From Kitasatospora sp. GAS204B (GTDB lineage Bacteria; Actinomycetota; Actinomycetes; Streptomycetales; Streptomycetaceae), in contig NZ_JARZAG010000017.1 of NCBI RefSeq assembly GCF_029892155.1, positions 62,001-126,000 on the forward strand: a stretch of 64,000 nucleotides of DNA, given 5' to 3'. How positions within the stretch are numbered: position 1 is the stretch's first letter; every line of letters begins with the position of its first letter. Below, piece by piece: positions 60,756 to 64,000 of the stretch. The position numbers and the translations under genes were made by a program. The notes under the pieces are model-generated. The model made no database searches. It was not told the origin of the DNA and was given only the letters and a program-made list of their open reading frames with translations.

Positions 60756-62678
60756 ATGTCACTCCTGTCCTCAATCCAGGGACCAGCCGATCTGAAGCGC
60801 CTGCCGGCCAACCGGATGCCGCAGCTGGCCCAGGAGATCCGGGACTTCCTGATCGAGGCTGTCTCCCGCACCGGCGGCCACCTCGGACCCAACCTCGGCG
60901 TGGTCGAGCTCTCCATCGCCCTGCACCGGGTCTTCGACTCGCCGCGCGACCGGATCCTCTTCGACACCGGGCACCAGGCGTACGTCCACAAGCTGCTGAC
61001 CGGGCGCCAGGACTTCAGCCGGCTGCGGGCCAAGGGCGGGCTCTCCGGCTATCCGTCCAGGGCCGAGTCCGAGCACGACGTGATCGAGAACTCGCACGCC
61101 TCCACCGTGCTCGGCTACGCCGACGGCATCGCCAAGGCGCACCAGTTGCAGGGGCGCGCGGACCGGCAGACCGTCGCGGTGATCGGTGACGGCGCGCTGA
61201 CCGGCGGGCTGGCCTGGGAGGCGCTCAACAACATCGCCGAGGCCGACGACCGGCCGCTGGTCATCGTGGTCAACGACAACGAGCGGTCCTACGCCAAGAC
61301 CATCGGGGGCCTGGCCAACCACCTGGCCACGCTGCGCACCACCCAGGGCTACGAGCGCTTCCTGGCCTGGGGCAAGGAGGCGCTGCAGCGCACCCCGGTG
61401 GTGGGCCAGCCGATCTTCGAGGCGCTGCACGGCGCCAAGAAGGGCTTCAAGGACTCCTTCGCGCCGCAGGGCATGTTCGAGGACCTGGGGCTGAAGTACA
61501 TCGGCCCGATCGACGGCCACGACATCGCCGCGGTGGAGTCCGCGCTGCGCAAGGCGCGTGGCTTCGGCGGCCCGGTGATCGTGCACTGCCTGACCGTCAA
61601 GGGCCGCGGCTACCGCCCCGCCGAGCTGGACGAGGCGGACCGCTTCCACGCGGTGGGCGCGATGGACCCCTACACCTGCCTGCCGATCTCGCCGGCCGGT
61701 GGCACCTCGTGGACCTCGGTGTTCGGCGAGGAGATGCTGGCCGTCGGGGCGCAGCGCCCGGACGTGGTGGCGATCACCGCCGCGATGCTCCAGCCGGTGG
61801 GCCTGGCGCCGTTCGCCAAGGCCTTCCCGAAGCGCACCTTCGACGTCGGCATCGCCGAGCAGCACGCCGTCGCCAGCGCCGCCGGGCTCGCCACCGCGGG
61901 GCTGCACCCGGTGGTCGCGGTCTACGCGACCTTCCTGAACCGGGCGTTCGACCAGGTGCTGATGGACGTCGCGCTGCACAGGCTCGGCGTCACCTTCGTG
62001 CTGGACCGGGCCGGCGTCACCGGCAATGACGGCGCCTCGCACAACGGCATGTGGGACATGTCGATCCTCCAGGTGGTCCCCGGGCTGCGGCTGGCCGCGC
62101 CGCGCGACGCCGAGCAGCTCAAGGCCCAGCTGCGCGAGGCACTGGAGGTCACCGACGCGCCGACCGTGGTCCGCTTCCCCAAGGGCGAGGTCACCCCGGT
62201 CCGTCCGGCCGTCGAGCAGGTGGGCGGCGTCGACGTGCTGCAGCGCACCCAGGTGCCCGGGCGCAGCGGGCAGGACGTGCTGCTGGTCTCGGTCGGCGCG
62301 ATGGCCTTCGCCTGCCTGGACGCCGCCGCGCTGCTCACCGCCGACGGGCTGGCCACCACCGTGGTCGATCCGCGCTGGGTCAAGCCGGTCGATCCGGCGC
62401 TGGTCCAACTCGCCGCCCAGCACAGGCTGGTGGTCACCGTCGAGGACAACGGTCGGGTCGGTGGGGTGGGCGCGGCGATCGCCCAGGCCATGCGCGACGC
62501 CGATGTCGACACCCCGCTGCGTGACCTGGGAATTCCGCAGGAGTTCCTGCAGCACGCCGGGCGCGGCGAGATCATGGAGGAGGCCGGCCTGACCGGTACC
62601 GGGATCGCCGCCCAGACCGCCGCCTTCGCCAAGCACCTGCTACCGAACCGAGGAGTGAACGAACCCCGTGCCAGCTGA
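60756..62678 (+). CDS. dxs: Dxs, 1-deoxy-D-xylulose-5-phosphate synthase
   Basis: 640 residues. Thiamine-diphosphate binding GDGALTGGLAWEALNN with NDNERSYAKTIGG, catalytic His in DTGHQAYVHKLLTGR, pyrimidine-binding DVGIAEQHAVASAAG, and C-terminal transketolase-type VVDPRWVKPVDPAL. First step of the MEP pathway. GAGGTGGAG precedes the ATG. The downstream aminotransferase overlaps its end by 11 bases. Confidence 0.95.
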   Translation: MSLLSSIQGPADLKRLPANRMPQLAQEIRDFLIEAVSRTGGHLGPNLGVVELSIALHRVFDSPRDRILFDTGHQAYVHKLLTGRQDFSRLRAKGGLSGYPSRAESEHDVIENSHASTVLGYADGIAKAHQLQGRADRQTVAVIGDGALTGGLAWEALNNIAEADDRPLVIVVNDNERSYAKTIGGLANHLATLRTTQGYERFLAWGKEALQRTPVVGQPIFEALHGAKKGFKDSFAPQGMFEDLGLKYIGPIDGHDIAAVESALRKARGFGGPVIVHCLTVKGRGYRPAELDEADRFHAVGAMDPYTCLPISPAGGTSWTSVFGEEMLAVGAQRPDVVAITAAMLQPVGLAPFAKAFPKRTFDVGIAEQHAVASAAGLATAGLHPVVAVYATFLNRAFDQVLMDVALHRLGVTFVLDRAGVTGNDGASHNGMWDMSILQVVPGLRLAAPRDAEQLKAQLREALEVTDAPTVVRFPKGEVTPVRPAVEQVGGVDVLQRTQVPGRSGQDVLLVSVGAMAFACLDAAALLTADGLATTVVDPRWVKPVDPALVQLAAQHRLVVTVEDNGRVGGVGAAIAQAMRDADVDTPLRDLGIPQEFLQHAGRGEIMEEAGLTGTGIAAQTAAFAKHLLPNRGVNEPRAS

Positions 62679-64000
62679 CGACGTGCCTGCCGACCGACCC
62701 GAAGGCGCCCTCGACCTCGCCGCCCTGCTCGCCGAGCGCGGCGGCGAGCGGTACGAGCTGCACGGCCGCTACCTCAACCCGCAGCTGCCGAGGATGCTGC
62801 ACACCATCGGCTTCGACAAGACCTACGAGCGCGCCGCCGGCCCGTACTTCTACGACGCCGAGGGCAACGAGTACCTGGACATGCTGGCCGGCTTCGGCAT
62901 CTTCGCGCTCGGCCGCCACCACCCGGTGGTGCGCGACGCGATCCAGCAGGTGATGGACCTCGACCTGCCCGACCTGACCCGGTTCGACTGCCCGCCGCTG
63001 CCCGGCCTGCTGGCCGAGCAACTGCTGGCCCTGGCGCCGGGCCTGGACCGGGTCTTCTTCGGCAACAGCGGCACCGAGGCGGTGGAGACCGCGATCAAGT
63101 TCGCCCGCTACGCCACCGGGCGCGGGCGGATCCTCTACTGCGACCACGCCTTCCACGGGCTGACCACCGGATCGCTCTCGATCAACGGCGAGGGCGGTTT
63201 CCGCAAGGGCTTCGGGCCGCTGCTGCCGGACACCGCGATCCCGCTGGGCGACCTCGCCGCGCTCCAGCGCGAGCTGCGCAAGGGCGACGTGGCCGCGCTG
63301 ATCGTCGAGCCGATCCAGGGCAAGGGCGTGCACGCCGCACCGCCCGGCTGGCTGCGTGCCGCCCAGGAGCTGCTGCACGAGAACAAGGCGCTGCTGATCT
63401 GCGACGAGGTGCAGACCGGCATCGGGCGCACCGGTGCCTTCTTCGCCTACCAGGACGAGGAGGGGGTCCAGCCCGACCTGGTCTGTGCGGCCAAGGCGCT
63501 CTCGGGCGGCTACGTGCCGATCGGCGCCACCCTGGGCAAGGGCTGGATCTTCGAGAAGGTCTACTCCTCGATGGACCGGGTGCTGGTGCACTCGGCCAGC
63601 TTCGGCTCCAACGCCCAGGCGATGGCCGCTGGGCTCGCGACCCTGCGGGTGATGCGGGACGAGCGGGTGGTGGAGAACGCCCGCCGGGTCGGCGACCTGT
63701 TCCGCGACCGGCTGGCCGCGCTGACCGAGAAGTACGAGTTGCTCGCCGAGGTGCGCGGCCGCGGTCTGATGATCGGCATCGAGTTCGGCCGGCCCCGCTC
63801 GCTCAAGCTGCGCACCGGCTGGACCGCGCTGCAGGCCGCGCGCAAGGGGCTCTTCGCGCAGATGGTGGTGGTGCCGCTGCTGCAGCGGCACCGGATCCTG
63901 ACCCAGGTCTCCGGCGATCACCTGGAGGTGATCAAGCTGATCCCGCCGCTGATCATCACTGAGCGTGAGGTGGACCGGTTCGTGGACGCGTTCAGCGAGG
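62668..64000 (+). CDS. hpnO: Class III aminotransferase for aminohopanoids (partial)
   Basis: 444 codons are visible before the window ends; the stop is not included. GTG start at 62668 with AGGAG 12 bases upstream, overlapping dxs. PLP-binding features are FFGNSGTEAVETAIKFARYA, the DEVQTGIGRTGAFFAYQ strand with Asp, and Lys276 in CAAKALSGGYVPIGA. By family and place it should aminate the ribosylhopane-derived aldehyde to aminobacteriohopanetriol. The gene symbol is assigned by analogy with the hpn nomenclature. Confidence 0.87.
   Translation, partial: MPADDVPADRPEGALDLAALLAERGGERYELHGRYLNPQLPRMLHTIGFDKTYERAAGPYFYDAEGNEYLDMLAGFGIFALGRHHPVVRDAIQQVMDLDLPDLTRFDCPPLPGLLAEQLLALAPGLDRVFFGNSGTEAVETAIKFARYATGRGRILYCDHAFHGLTTGSLSINGEGGFRKGFGPLLPDTAIPLGDLAALQRELRKGDVAALIVEPIQGKGVHAAPPGWLRAAQELLHENKALLICDEVQTGIGRTGAFFAYQDEEGVQPDLVCAAKALSGGYVPIGATLGKGWIFEKVYSSMDRVLVHSASFGSNAQAMAAGLATLRVMRDERVVENARRVGDLFRDRLAALTEKYELLAEVRGRGLMIGIEFGRPRSLKLRTGWTALQAARKGLFAQMVVVPLLQRHRILTQVSGDHLEVIKLIPPLIITEREVDRFVDAFSE

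Noticed and set aside
58403..61033. Very long minus-strand open frame (over 870 codons) opposite hpnH, ispG and dxs
   Set aside because: High-GC third-position bias leaves antisense frames open; the sequence is Arg/His/Asp-rich without motifs and the plus-strand genes are certain.
1..64000. CRISPR array, rRNA operon or riboswitch
   Set aside because: No spaced repeat array, no rRNA sequence and no recognisable riboswitch leader was seen; only the 18-bp protein-coding repeat and the 14-bp pair occur.

Overview
The window is high-GC actinobacterial DNA. The 42.8-64 kb part has the gene order of a Streptomyces/Kitasatospora-type chromosome: isopentenyl-diphosphate isomerase, a nucleotidyltransferase/dehydrogenase/CDP-alcohol transferase/glycosyltransferase/ABC-exporter block, then a hopanoid operon with ispG and dxs embedded. 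The genus cannot be fixed from the sequence alone.

Layout. (1) 1-14 kb: an accessory segment full of gene remains. It holds a LuxR tail, an alpha-galactosidase tail, a GNAT tail, an XRE/NTPase-type regulator cut short beside a transposase, and broken IS copies. Set among these are intact redox and detoxification genes: alpha/beta hydrolase, two aldo/keto reductases, PPC-domain protein, NmrA-like reductase, beta-carbonic anhydrase, DUF302, MarR, AraC and an F420-type reductase. Two of the gene groups share a 17-bp operator-like sequence. (2) 14.2-21.9 kb: an island of immunity-like and hypothetical genes (E9imm-like, two SUKH/SMI1 proteins, a HEAT-like/hypothetical pair, DUF6891) with no toxin beside them. 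(3) 22-42.8 kb: an integrated conjugative-type element. A leftward, mostly stop/start-overlapped T4SS operon (VirB2-, VirB6-, PrgI-, VirB4- and VirD4-like, replication-relaxation, transglycosylase/NlpC, DUF2637) is followed by cargo (DUF1963 protein, Tox-REase-2 toxin with candidate immunity gene, three DNA methyltransferase genes). It ends in a large serine recombinase whose last codons lie inside the 3' end of a tRNA-Leu(GAG) gene. The left end was not found. (4) 42.8-50.7 kb: chromosomal backbone with an ATP-binding anti-sigma-like protein, idi, and a predicted polyol-phosphate/glycan synthesis and export cluster ending at a strong terminator. (5) 51-64 kb: hopanoid operon hpnC-hpnD-hpnE-polyprenyl synthase-shc-hpnG-hpnH-ispG-dxs-aminotransferase, running off the end of the window.

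How the parts work together. Region 5 makes the isoprenoid precursors (Dxs, IspG, with Idi nearby), couples them to squalene (polyprenyl synthase, HpnC/D/E), cyclises squalene to hopene (Shc) and extends it to ribosyl-hopane-derived and aminohopane products (HpnH, HpnG, aminotransferase). Region 4 looks like a separate surface-lipid or teichoic-acid-like pathway: CTP-type nucleotidyltransferase, glycerol-1-phosphate-dehydrogenase-like enzyme, CDP-alcohol transferase, glycosyltransferase and TagGH-like ABC exporter.

Sequence decay is uneven. Frameshifts, a 125-bp frame-breaking tandem duplication in the coupling ATPase, and an altered Walker B residue in VirB4 all fall left of the tRNA. The right-hand chromosomal genes are all open and tightly coupled. 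This suggests a decaying mobile region beside a conserved core, although some homopolymer indels could be assembly errors.
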